From assembly GCA_024500155.1 (NCBI GenBank), contig CM044860.1, positions 6,930,501 to 6,994,500 of the forward strand: 64,000 bases of DNA, written 5' to 3'. Origin of the DNA: Chenopodium formosanum (Eukaryota > Streptophyta > Magnoliopsida > Caryophyllales > Amaranthaceae). Shown one piece after another: positions 49,859-62,000 of this stretch. The translations under genes and the position numbers were made by a program. Every line of letters begins with the position of its first letter. Positions within the stretch are counted from its first letter, which is position 1. A model generated the notes under the pieces. The model was not told the DNA's origin. It made no database searches and saw only the letters and a program-made list of their open reading frames with translations.

Positions 49859-50200
49859 GACAACTTATATATATAGAAATGGTTTAACTATTTCTATCAT
49901 ATAGAACTTTAAACCTATTTAGCAATTCAAAACACATTATGACTCAATGAAGCATAGAATAACATTTATTCCACGTTTTTGAATCTTCGATGCTTAGTCA
50001 TTACTAACATTGAATGGTGTTTTGATAATGGCAAGAATGAATAACATTTATTTAATTCTAGCCAATTATTAGTGGTGAAATACTGGTTCTATTTGTAAAG
50101 TTGCAACTTTTGCTTCCAAACTTGTAGATTCTACTTGTGAAGTAGCAACATTTGCTTCTAAACTTGTAGATATATTTCTCCTTTAGCAATAACTTCTTCC
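46525..50200 (-). pseudogene. Degenerate Copia gag-pol region
   Basis: Short blocks align in order with the intact minus-strand pol of the other element (around 47800-48350 with the reverse-transcriptase part, around 49000-49500 with the integrase part). Every frame is riddled with stops and indels. No function as protein is possible. Confidence 0.75.
49815..49855. repeat. Homopolymer T tract, about 41 bases
   Basis: Uninterrupted T run inside the decayed element interior; its length may be uncertain in assembly. Confidence 0.9.
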
Positions 50201-51747
50201 TTTAGTTCAATCACATTGTGCAATGAGTAATCTAAACAAGACATCATATGTCCAAGAAGTAGCAATATGCTAAATCAATTTCTATAATATAATTCTTAAT
50301 TTGGAACATTTCCATTTTTTATTACCTTCCAACTATATGAGGTAGTATCTAATCAATTGGAATAGATCCATTTAATTAGAAACATTTGTTGTTCGTAACA
50401 ACTTTTAGCATATAAGTAGTTCTAGGTAGCAACTTGTTTGCAATTCTTGGCCTATAACTTCTTAATGCAATCCTCATATATTCCTAAACCCTTCCATTTG
50501 AGCCACTTAGAACATTTCTATTAGGTTCAAAATGATACCTTGCTCAACTACTTTAAGCATTTTTCATGATTTTGCTAAGTCTATTCTATCATTATTTATA
50601 TTTGAGTTTAATCAAGTATTAAACTCTATGTAAAGTAGATGAAGAATACTGTCATTTGATCAACTTTTGATCATAGAGATTTCCAATCATTTTCTCATAT
50701 TCAATCATATTGAAGATAAGAGATTTTATTGGATTTCTATAATTGTCTTTTGGAGGATTTGTACCTCCCATCTCATTATATCCCTTGAAACATTTTTCAA
50801 AATGAAGATGTGTTGGCATTTTACTCAAAATTTTGAATATAACCAACCTTAGACATGTGACATGAATTTCTAAAACTTGCCTTTTAGAACAATCTTAGCA
50901 AAATTGGAATATAGGTTTATGGATTATCTTTTAAACTTTTGAGAACGATTCTCAACTTTATTTTCAATCGAGGAGATTATATATAATAATAAAATTAGAA
51001 CGACATGTTACTAATAAGTAAACGCAAAATTCAATTATGTTTATTAAATTTAAAGTACCATAAGTAATTTAGAATTTATTGGTAACTTTAAAGCATTTTA
51101 TTCAATTTTAAATTGACCCCTATTGAATAAAATGATTCCAAGATCCTTTATTTGTGCAATAATTAACCAGAGTGAAGCTCCGCATCAACCATTACATTTT
51201 CAAGGTGAGTAAACTCTTTACTGATTACAACTCTTTGTAATTCTTGGTTGAATAATTAATCCATCACATGTTTAATTATTACTCTTAGCTTCAAGGTTCT
51301 AAACGATTTAGGTAACCTTGTTGAATACAACCAATTAAAAGTGTAGTTATGCAGTTCTACCCCCACTTCCCCAAGATATATTATGATGCTCTGCTGAGTG
51401 CTGACCCACCACAAACGATCAAGGTTTTCATCGGGTTTTTAATTGGAAAAGCTGCATCAATATTTCTGGGATCTAGATTTATTATGTTGTGATTTTATAG
51501 TGAACTCTAACGCATCATCAAGCAACATAAATAAACCTAAACATGCATGATCTACTAATGCAATAAAACATGACATAGTATGGCCCCTTAATCCTTAGAA
51601 AACTAATAAAGTAGAATGCTCCTACTTGGATCTTCATGGATCTCATCCATCTTGCTCCATTGGGCCTTCACTTCATTGGCTTTTGGATCAACTGCAACCT
51701 GTAAATTTATTCTATTCTATCTACTACTTAAATAAAATAAAATAAAT

Positions 51748-51820
51748 TACAAAAATACTCAACGATACGCAGACCGTATTTAGATTACAAAAATACTTCA
51801 CGATGCGCAGATCGTATTTT
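51748..51820 (-). promoter_or_regulatory. Paired leader hairpins of the non-autonomous element
   Basis: RNA-sense stems CGGT-CTGCGT-ATCG (with one G-U pair) and CGAT-CTGCGC-ATCG, arranged as in the other Copia element (20247-20320). Stem bases changed in step while pairing was kept. Confidence 0.55.
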
Positions 51821-52519
51821 AGAATCTATGGGCCATACTAGTCTATATATAGCAATAAACAATATCATATATTATAAAGTGCCATATAATAAATCACTCA
51901 TCATGCTTTCCTAAACTACAACATCGAATGTCTATAATAAAGGAAACATGGCTATAAATATCTCATATTTTAATTAATTACTGTAATTAGATAATATTAT
52001 ATATTATTCATGATCATCAATAAAATATCATATATTTTAAATTAGTCATGAGATAGAATCAAATCTTATTTTAATCTTAAAAGATAAATCATATTTATCC
52101 TCAAAGATTATCCTAACAAAGTTAGGAAATTCTATCCTAATTACTAGCCAATCACAATATTTTAAATCAATTATATCCAAAATAATTATGGGATAATCAC
52201 ATTATTTAAATCAATTATTATCCTTTTGGAATATGCTCAGAATATCCTAACAAATCTTATCCAAAATTAACCACTTTAATTTAGGATAATTACCAATTTA
52301 ACAACTTAAATATGGATAATATCAAATATAACAACTTTTGAATATTTGATTTTATCCTAAAATAAAAGATTTTATCCAAATAAAACCAATTTTATCTTTT
52401 AAAATAAAAGATCATATTTTCAAAATATTTTAACTTATCCAAAATAAAACTGATTTTATCCCAAAATAATTCATAATTATCTTGAAATAAATTTTCAAAA
52501 ACTGATTTTTTTTTTTTGA

Positions 52520-52775
52520 AAAACCGTGACTGCATGGTTGCTGACCACCGTGGTTGGCTAGCCGGAGCTAGCCACGGTGGCTGGCCGCTTTACAGCAGCC
52601 ACTGCCGCAAGGCAGCAGCAACCAGCAGCAGAGGCAGCCACGGCAGCAGCGTGCAACGCTTGCACAGCTGCTGCCCCAGCCACCAAGACCGCCGCCCTCC
52701 CTTCCCCTCCCTCTTGGACCACCGCCTGGTCGGCAGCCGCCGTGGCTGCGCCACCCAGCCGCGGTTGCCGACCTT
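52520..52775. other. GC-rich island in the element leader
   Basis: CAG/GCC-rich block within AT-rich surroundings, opening with a strong inverted repeat CCACCGTGG...CCACGGTGG at about 52547-52583. The open frames across it are low-complexity and have no recognisable domain. Confidence 0.6.
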
Positions 52776-53293
52776 AAATAATTTTTTTTTTTTTTTTTTG
52801 TGTTTTTAATTTAATTAAAACAACATTTATCATAATTAAATTAAATTAGTCCATAAGATTAAAATTAAATCACATTCAATTTTAAAATTAGGGTTCATCA
52901 TAAAATTAATTCCAATTTAATTATAACTTTTAAAATTAAATCTATGATCATACATAAAACATTTTTATGCATAAATCAACCCAATTAAAATTATGAAACA
53001 TAAAAACAATTCGAATTAAATCAAAATCAAGCACAAAATCATATTTTAGGGCTATAAATTTCGAAATTATTCGAATAATTAGGGTTAGGGGTTCGAAAAT
53101 TCGAACATATTAGGGCATAAAATCAGTCCTTCATGGCTATTTGAGCATAATTAAATCGCATTTAATCTATTCCAAAAGTTAAATCACATTTAATATAATA
53201 ATTGACCCATAATTAAATATTCTCCCTCCTAATTGAATTAAAATTGTGGATTATCAAAGAATTATTGGCAATATGCGTAAATGCAATAGGCTA

Positions 53294-53304
53294 ACTGATA
53301 CCAC
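53294..53304 (-). promoter_or_regulatory. Primer binding site of the non-autonomous element
   Basis: Minus strand GTGGTATCAGTTAGCC begins at the LTR edge; TGGTATCAG matches the initiator-Met tRNA primer site of Copia elements. Confidence 0.75.
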
Positions 53305-54091
53305 TGTAGGGTTTTATAGGTACTACGCAGCGGAAATAAACATGAATCATATTCATACAGTACCTAATCCAAGGATCTAATGCATAACACATAAAGCACA
53401 AATAATCGTACCTTTGAAGCGTGATTCCACGTGCGATCGAGCAAGAACAAAAGGAGGTAAAGAACCCCAAGCGTGATTCCTCTACTTGGTCCACGGGCAC
53501 AGATTAAGACCTCCACTAATGCTAGTTAGTCGTGACTGAACACTTCAATCAACCTTCAACGGAGAGGAGAGACATACTAACCAAGAACCACCACGATAAC
53601 CACCACACGCGCCACCAAGGGGTGGCCGGCCGTACGGACGTGAGGGGAGGAAGAGGGCCGTGAGTTGGAGAGAGGATTAGGGTTTTGGGATTGGTTGCCT
53701 TGATGTCAAAATTCACAGTGTGTGAATTATGACTTCTTTCAGCAAACCCTAGGCATGGTTCTTATTTATAGATCTCATCTCTAAATAAGAGCCCATGTCA
53801 AAAGCCCAAAACCTAATTCCAATCTAACTATGCTAGCCCAATCCAATTCATGATTAGTTAATTGCTCATGAGACCCATTAATGGGCCTCTTACTTGCTTA
53901 ACCCAATACCCTTGTGTGTGACCAATATAGGATCCATTCTAAAGGGCTTTGGGCTATTTGACTAGCCCAAAGATCATCTCTCATAGTCTAGCAACAGAGG
54001 ATGACGCCCCAATAGAATGAACTTATTATCTCCATAATAGTGATCCTTGATATATCTAGTAATTGCACTTATCGAAGACACAATTCCTTCA
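53305..54091 (-). repeat. Right (5') LTR of the non-autonomous Copia-derived element
   Basis: Matches 45725-46511 except for C in place of T in the GGTGGCCGGCCG stretch and A in place of G in the ATGAGACCCATT stretch. Confidence 0.95.
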
Positions 54092-54207
54092 GGTCACACA
54101 TCTTAGTTTGTTAGTTGGGTATAGGAGTCAACTGCTCCACGTGTGTAAACCTATAATACTCCGTACTGGTAGTCATTATTACTCTGTATATATTATATAT
54201 AAAACTA

Positions 54208-55135
54208 GGGCTGGCAATCGTGTCGTGTTTGTATTTGTGTTCAAAATTAAACTGGTTGGGAAGCTTCAACACTAACCCAATCCATTTAATAAACGTGTCT
54301 TATCATGTTGATTCGTTTAATACTTTAATTAAACTCGTTAATGCCCGAGCTATGCTCGAATGTTTCAATTAATATGGTTGGGTTATTTTTATGCATCATA
54401 TGAAAAATAATTTATGTATGAGGATTTACCTAGTTGAGCAATAACTGAAATTATCAAAATGTAACAAACCTGCTTTAAAAAACTAACTTGAAATTTTTTA
54501 TCTTTAAATGAAAAAAATGACAAAATAAAATTATTTTTGGCGGGAAATTTTTTTTATGTGGTGTTGGCATATGTATTCTACAAATTGTTTTGGGGATTAC
54601 TTTAGTATATTACTAGATTAGCCCCGTGCGATACACGATTATAAAATAAGAAATGAATTATAGATTCTTTAGCACATGTTGAGAGAAAACAACTACTTTC
54701 TCTGTAGTACTTTCTAATTAAATATGAAAATACAATTTCCAAAAATCCATTATTTTCATATTTAATTAGGAAGAATCAAATAACTATATTATTAACTATT
54801 TTTAACAACTACTTGTAAATAATAAAATAGCGTAATATGCGTAGAAAACCTAAAATTTAAAATTCAATTTGAATTTAATTTTCAAAACAATGTTAAATTG
54901 GATAGCTCAAAAAGGAAAAAAAAAAAAATAACATCATCTTTGCATTTTGGCGGGAAAAAATTAAATAAGAGAGTGACACGTAAGCAGTGATGATGTCAGC
55001 GGTTGTTATTTTAGTAATATTTATAAATAGATTATAGAAGTATTGATGATGTTTCGAAAACCCTTAACATTAACCCGTTTTTTCCATGTCGAGTTCGTGT
55101 CTTGTTGTCCAGTCGTGTAAACTTTTGCCAGCTCT
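54208..55135. mobile_element. Putative TIR DNA transposon, non-autonomous
   Basis: Ends GGGCTGGCAA (54208-54217) and TTGCCAGCTC (55125-55134) form inverted repeats, followed inward on both sides by CGTGT-rich sequence. Flanks TATAAAACTA and TATAAACAACTA are similar but not an exact duplication. No coding content. A second repeat may be nested within (about 54600-55030, beginning TTTAGTATATTACTAGATTA). Confidence 0.5.
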
Positions 55136-56043
55136 ATAAACAACTACGAATTCTATTGTATAGTTTTATACCAAAAAATCTGCAACTTAATTGCATTCGA
55201 GCAAATCAAAAAGATCGGTTGAAAAACTTATAATGGTCGTGGATTCAACCGATAAGAATTCGAAGGAGTCCCGATTTATCAATGGGTAAAATTGTAATTT
55301 TTTGGGTAAAATCGCTAATACTAGTTTGCCAATTGAGCAGTGTTTATCAAGATCATAAACTCGTATTTTTCTCAAAAATTTGCTGATTAACGAATTTAAA
55401 ATTAAAATTTCTGTTTATTACTGTTACAAATCGTGTTCCTCAGGTTGAAAAAAATCCAATAAAATTACAGTGAATATTATTCAACACGGAAAAAAAATAA
55501 ACTAAATCGACATTTTACAGTATGAAGCTTCTCCTCAATCAATAGTCAAATTCCTCAATTTCTCTGCTCTCAATCAATTTCTTCAATTCCCTATACCCTA
55601 ATTTTCTCCCCAATTGGATACATCCACGAGAAAAATCTACACTTTCTCTCTCCAATTTTGCCAGTTGCTGATTTCTAGGTACATTTCTCGATCTCAATTT
55701 CTGCAATTATGTAACAATTTCTTTGATCTGTTTCTTATAACTATACTTTCAATTCGATTCAATTTTTATCAGCAATCATGATTTTGAATGTTGTATGATG
55801 AATTGAAACTCTTTCTATTTGATTTTTGTATACACTGAATTTCTTGTCACCGCCAATTTTGGGAATAGATGAATTGAAAGTTAATTGTTGTTAATCAATA
55901 CTTCTAAATATGCGCATTTCGTATTTGGCGTTTGTTTTTTTGGTTGGATTGCTTTTGTTTGGAGCTGTGATTATGATTTTGTACCCGAATTCACGGTGTT
56001 TCGACGTTTTTGTAGTTGCAATTGAGGAAATTTCGAGCTCGGG
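55136..56043. other. SEC8 upstream region and 5' untranslated leader
   Basis: AT-rich promoter side. CT-rich leader sequence about 55560-55660 and a possible leader intron from GTACATTT (about 55679) to a TTTTTGTAG acceptor near 56015 precede the start codon. Confidence 0.45.
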
Positions 56044-59000
56044 ATGGGACTTTTTGATGGGCTCCCTGTCCCATCTGATAAAGCTGTAAGTATTCAACAT
56101 TTTATTGAGCTGGATTTTTTTTTCCTGGTTTTGAATGTAGGTTTTCTTTTTTATTGTTCATGTTTTATGTTACTTGGTGAATGTGATGTGATGTGATGAT
56201 GCTACTATGGAGTATTTTGTATTGGGAATGCTTAGGACACTTTGTATTACTTACTAGTAAAATGTTACCATATAACTATATAAGCTACTTGTTCTTACCG
56301 ACCTGTTTGTAACACGGAATTAATTTTTCTTGAGCTAGTAGAGTTGTAAGTTTGGAACGTAGTACTGATGTACATGGATTTGTGGAAGGCATGATTTAAT
56401 GTAACTATGAGTTAATATGCCAAATTTGTTACGTGCATTTACGTTTTGGTTCAATGGTTTTGCAGCATTTGAGAGAGGACCTAGCACGAATAGATGAAAG
56501 CTGGGCTGCAGCGCGATTTGATTCATTGCCTCATGTGGTTCGCTTGTTGACTGCAAAAGATGAATTACAAGCTCTGAAGGAGCAGAGTGAGGTTATCGAG
56601 GATGTTGTTGATGAGGTTGTACATGCCTATCACAGTGGCTTCAATAGAGCAATTCAAAATTATTCCCAGGTACCATATATTAATTTCAAGTTTGAAATTA
56701 CCGAAACGATCTGACATTGAATGTTAAAAAGTAGATACTGGATATGTAAGTCAAGGATGTCCAACTGTGTATTGGAAAGATGTCCAACTGCCATGCTGAG
56801 ACTCTTTTTGCAATGCAAAGCTAAAGTGAGCTTTTGTTGATTGTCTCAACATTATGAAGTGATTTAAAATTTTACTGGTGTGATCCCTTCTTTCTCTCCT
56901 ATTCCTTCTCAATTTGGGTAGATTGGCTTGGGGAATGGTTGTAAGTGTGTAACTGGTCAAAGTCTAGTTAGTTATGCATGTGTGTTTTTACTTGAGAGCA
57001 ATATCTCATAGCCTCAGAGGATATCAAAACATCTTCTCTGGCCCGCTTAAAAAATAGTTTTACTTTTTAATGAATTACCGAGAGCCACTTGGAAGTTCAA
57101 TTAGAACGATCAACCACTATCACAGTTACTCAAAGAAAAAGAAATAACAGGAAGCTGAGTCAAGCTCAATTGAGCAGGCTTGTGTCCAGTTCCATAGGAT
57201 TATCTCTACCTTGGTGATTTGAGCAGATGCCAAGCTCTGGTGAAATAAAGGGCCAGAGGAGTTGTTGTGTCAACTTGTGTCAGTTTATTTACGGATGTTG
57301 AAATCAGGGTGTACTTCCATAGTGCACACAAAGTGGCTAGATGAAGCAAGGTTGAACCGTCTATTTAAAATCTCTCAGGTTTTTTATGAACATCTAATTG
57401 AAGCCCATATTATATGTCAGGGAAAAAAAGAGAGAATATTTTCCCTTTTATTTTTGTAAGGTAGAGGATTTTGAATCAACAAAAGTAGAAAATTGAACCT
57501 ATATATTGATTTAATGAATAAGCTGGGTAGACATTACTAGTTACTACCTCCGTTTTTTATTAGTTGACACGTTTTGACTTTAGCACTATTCATACACTTC
57601 CTTTTGACCATGTTTTGTGACTTATACGTAATGAAAAATATAGTCATGTGGGGTCTTGTTAGATTCGTCACGTTATATATTTTCAAAATATCAATTTTTT
57701 ATAATTTTTGCTTATCTATAACTAAAGATATTAACAGTTGAATTTGTGCATTGGCAAATGGACTAAAGAAACGTGTCAACTAAAAAGAAATGGAGGAAGT
57801 ATAATATAAGAGGCCTAAAAAAACAGTTTATTGTAGACCACAGCACTAATGAGTGCATCATCCTAGATCCAACTCTACACTGAAAATTAGTGTGTCCTGT
57901 CATTTGAAGCACCTCCCTAGTATCTAAGGCATATTGTCTTTGTTAACTAGGGAGAGCAAGGTTGCCTTTGGTAGTTTGGCCTCAAACTACCTAGAAGACA
58001 CAATTCTACACCATAAAGCTTGAGTTAGGTAGCCAAATACTGGTTTCTCATAGCCATACTAGGTTTTTCTTCCTTACTGATTTGAGTCATCTGACCCAAT
58101 TTTGCTGGATCTTATTTATGAAGGAGTTCGTGTAGTGTCATTTGAAATGTGTTCACAATCATCAATAGAATTTTTAATAATCTCTCTTCCATTTATCTTT
58201 ATTTAATCAGATCTTGCGGTTATTTAGTGAATCTGAAGAAAGCATTTCTGTCTTAAAAGTTGATTTGGCTGAGGCAAAGAAACGACTGGGTGCTCGTAAC
58301 AAGCAGTTGCATCAGTTCTGGTACCGGTCTGTTACACTACGTCATATAATCTCCCTTTTGGACCAGATTGAGGGAATATCTAAGGTATATACAATTGAGA
58401 TCACATTATTTGCTTGATACTTTTGGAGCTTCTTTTTGATTGTTTAGGAATTAGGATAGTTTTATACCATTTACTATCATATATTCTTATGGTTATCTTT
58501 GATGGATTATGCTTCTTGTCTATAGTTTGTAATGTGGAAGTATTTTTTGTGCATGTGGTTGTGTCTTAGCTTGCATTTTTGAACTATGCTTTATATTACA
58601 GGGTATCTATAAAGAATTAATTGGGTGCTTTTCTTATGATTTGATTCAAAAAAATGCTTGCTTGTTTGAATGTAAATCTGGAGTGCAAGGCCCAGCATCA
58701 TAAACTTTTTTAGTTTCTCAAAAGTTTGTTTGTTGACCTAAAAGGGCCAACCTCACCAAAGCAATACCCTCTCCCCCCATCTTGATTGATTGTCCGCATG
58801 AATAATTAGATATTCATGACCTTTTCTTTAGGCATTAAACAAACATTTGGCAATTGTATGATGCTTTATAAATTGGCATTGTGTGCACTTTTACAAAGTG
58901 AACTCTACTATTGAATGTTGAAGTATTTTCCGATTTTTTGACACAACATAGGTTCCAGCACGCATGGAAAAGCTTATCGCTGAGAAGCAGTTTTATGCTG

Positions 59001-62000
59001 CTGTCCAACTGCATGTGCAATCTACATTGATGCTTGAAAGAGAGGGTCTCCAAACGGTTGGTAGCTCCTTTCAATTTTATCTCCTTTCTTTTCACTTGCA
59101 ATCCTTTTATGGTTTTGCTGAACTGATCAGTCCTTTGTTATTAGTCCCCCCATCCTCACCCCCACCCCCACCCCCACCCCCCAATAAAAGGTTCATGGTT
59201 GCAATATTTCTAATGTAGAGCCATGTTTTAATTTAATAAGGTTCGGTAAAGAAAAGGGGGTTGCATCAAATTTCGATTTCATGAGTTGCCAAACTTTTGT
59301 ATCATTCACTGGTATATTTGATGCTGCCTCCGATCTTGATTGCTGACACTATAATCTGAGAAGTTATGGTTCTCAAAGTAATGCAATTATATTCATCTAG
59401 ATTTGATGTCAATCAGTCAATATCAACAGATGGTGATGAATGTTTTTATAATCAATTGAAATATATTAATTCCTTGAGCTGAGGAGAGTGAGACACTGAG
59501 ATATGTGAGCGTCCAGCCGTCCACTATCCTTGGAAATGTTAGCATATAGTCCAATGAATTGAAAAAGTGCTACGTATCCCTATGATTTAAATTGGAGTAA
59601 GATTGACTCTCATATCTCTTAAGCATCTTTGGTGATTACAAGTTTTGGAGTGGTCAAGGAACAGGAAGGCAGATGGCTCCCTTGACCAAAAGGGTTTGGA
59701 GAAAGTAGAAAGGGCGGAGACCTACAACCTTCTCTCTCTAGAGGCTGTAGCAAAATTGGAATGATGGAGTTTCTGTGAGGGTTGGTAGAAAAAATAGTGT
59801 CTTTTCAGTTAGATCCATTGAGGGAAAATATCCAGTGCATTTCTTTTGTGTGTGACTTGTAATCGTGAATGCAAACAAGAATCAGTCATTGAAATCCAGA
59901 GCTCAGTAAGTTGACAATAGATGTCAGTTATGGTAAGAGCTTTCTCAATGATATTTTATTTGATGAGTAAGACTTTTCAATAAGGATAATTTGTAAATTA
60001 TATCATGCCCTTTTGTGCTTCGTATCACTAGCATTTCAAGGACACCTTTTTTTTTAAAAATAGGATTGTTTTTATACTATTATCTTTTTTCTTCCGTGCT
60101 TTGTATTGCTTGGATTTCTATGATATATTTTTTTTTCAGGCTCTTAGTTGAACACAAAACCCTGAGGGAGACCAAGAGAATTTTTGACCTTTTGCAATAG
60201 ACAAAATCACAAAGTAAAAACTTCTTTAACCAATATTCTTTAAAGTATGACAGTGACTATAAAAAACCACGTAATTGAAAACAGGGGGAGTGTCTAGTTA
60301 TCATCTTCTAGGCTGCCCAATCACTACAGCCAAGGAATAGACTGACCAGAAAACTCTTTTACCACCTTACCCATGTGGGGCCAAAGCCTGTATACTCCTC
60401 GCATTATTTGAAACTGCTAAAAAATGACGATCTAATTCATAATGCTGCAGTTTAAGTCAATAAGCCTCTCTAGCATCACAAACCACCTTAACAGCCATCA
60501 AAATCATATATTAAGCTGCTTGTTCCCTCCACAAATCTAATTTCTGCCATCAAAATTATTGAATGAGGCATCAGTACAACACTTGAGCCTACTTGGGTTC
60601 TTTTTAGTTTTTACAGTATACACGCTAGGTTGCCAGGAAGAGGCAATCTGACTTAAAGTCCTTAACCTTAGTGGACCAGATCTTTTTTGGGGATGTGGGT
60701 GATACATTTTTGGTGCATTATCTTCTTCCCCTTGAGTTTTGGGTGTTTCTGGACTTTTGGTAATGTTGTATCTGTACTTCTTCTCTTTGTTGTGTTTTCC
60801 ATTGTTTTTCTTTCCTTTTCAAGTATACTTCATCTGGTTTTAGGTCTCATTATCAGTTCTTAATTTGGTTCATACATGACTTAATTTATATTTTCTGATC
60901 AGGTTGGCGCTCTCCAAGATGTTAAATCTGAGTTAACCAAGTTGCGTGGAGTCCTTTTCTACAAGATTTTGGAAGACTTGCATGCCCACCTTTATAATAA
61001 AGGTGATTATAGGTATAGACTTTTTCGTCTCCTTGCTATTTTGCTATCTGGTTGGAAGCTTACATCTTACAGTGAAAGGGCTTGTTTCTTCTATTTTAGT
61101 TTATACTAAGTATATTTTTTTAGCGAGCTCATGTCAACTTTGTGGTTTTATATATTTATATTATCCAATTCCTATCATTCTCTCAAGTAAAGTTGTACTA
61201 TACTGCTTGTTTTAATGATATTTTCTTATAAATTTTGGTACCTTTTACCTTCTGTTTTATTTTTACATAATTGAATTTTCATGAAGGTTTTATGTTCTAT
61301 GCAGCTCAGTCTCTTCAAGCCTGCTTGAAAAGGATGATGAAGTTATAATGTCAGCGACTCTTTCATTGTCCATGAGTATTTCGCAACCTGTATCTCGACG
61401 CACAAGGTCATCTAAATCTGATTACCAAGTTGATGGAGGGTAAAACAACAACCAACACTGTCTGAGCTGTTACTTTTAATCTTCCATGCGCTTTCTGCTG
61501 GAAGTCAGTGATTACATTCTCTAGTTATGTAGTGAACATCATATCTTAGTGAATCTGTATAGCTTTTGATGTTTTGTTTTATGTGGGAAGCAGGATGTTT
61601 AATCTTCTTAGTTTTGTGTAACCCGAATGGCCCCCGCTCCCTTCTTTCATGTTAGCATTATAGTTACTGTTGTTTCCTTTCTATATGCTCTGTAGTTCTT
61701 ATGATGGGCATGATGAAGAGGGTGGATTGAGAGGTGAAGAAGCTGATGGTCATGTCAGGGCCAACGGAGGGGATTATGGCCTTAAAAAGGGTGGATTTTT
61801 TTCAAGCCGACTTCCTCCGTGGCTTTCTTCTGCTACACCTGATGAGTTTCTTGTACGCCACTATAAGACCTCATTTATACTTTTACATATTTTCCTGGTC
61901 TATGATGTTTATTATTTGATCATGCATTTGATAACAGGAAGCTGTGCAAAAGAGTGACGCTCCTCTACATGTGAAGTACCTCCAGTCCATGGTAGAATGC

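Larger units (their letters stand above)
45725..54091 (-). mobile_element. Non-autonomous Copia-derived LTR element with near-identical LTRs
   Basis: LTRs 45725-46511 and 53305-54091 (787 bp each) differ at two bases by eye. Target duplication GGTCA lies at 45720-45724 and 54092-54096. Inside, the polypurine tract is next to the left LTR and a primer site next to the right LTR, so the element reads on the minus strand. The interior holds no long frame, yet much of 46512-50200 is recognisably collinear with the pol and downstream noncoding sequence of the other Copia element (for example AAAGGTTTCATCGTAATCA). It is therefore a decayed Copia whose structure still supported recent transposition, presumably using proteins from relatives. 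Confidence 0.93.

Noticed and set aside
52516..52809. 97-codon frame in the second element's leader
   Set aside because: Compositional result of a CAG/GCC-rich block; no relatives recognised and no support from context.
45725..54091. CRISPR-like or bacterial origin for direct repeats
   Set aside because: The direct repeats are LTRs with target duplication, primer site and polypurine tract in a plant genome.
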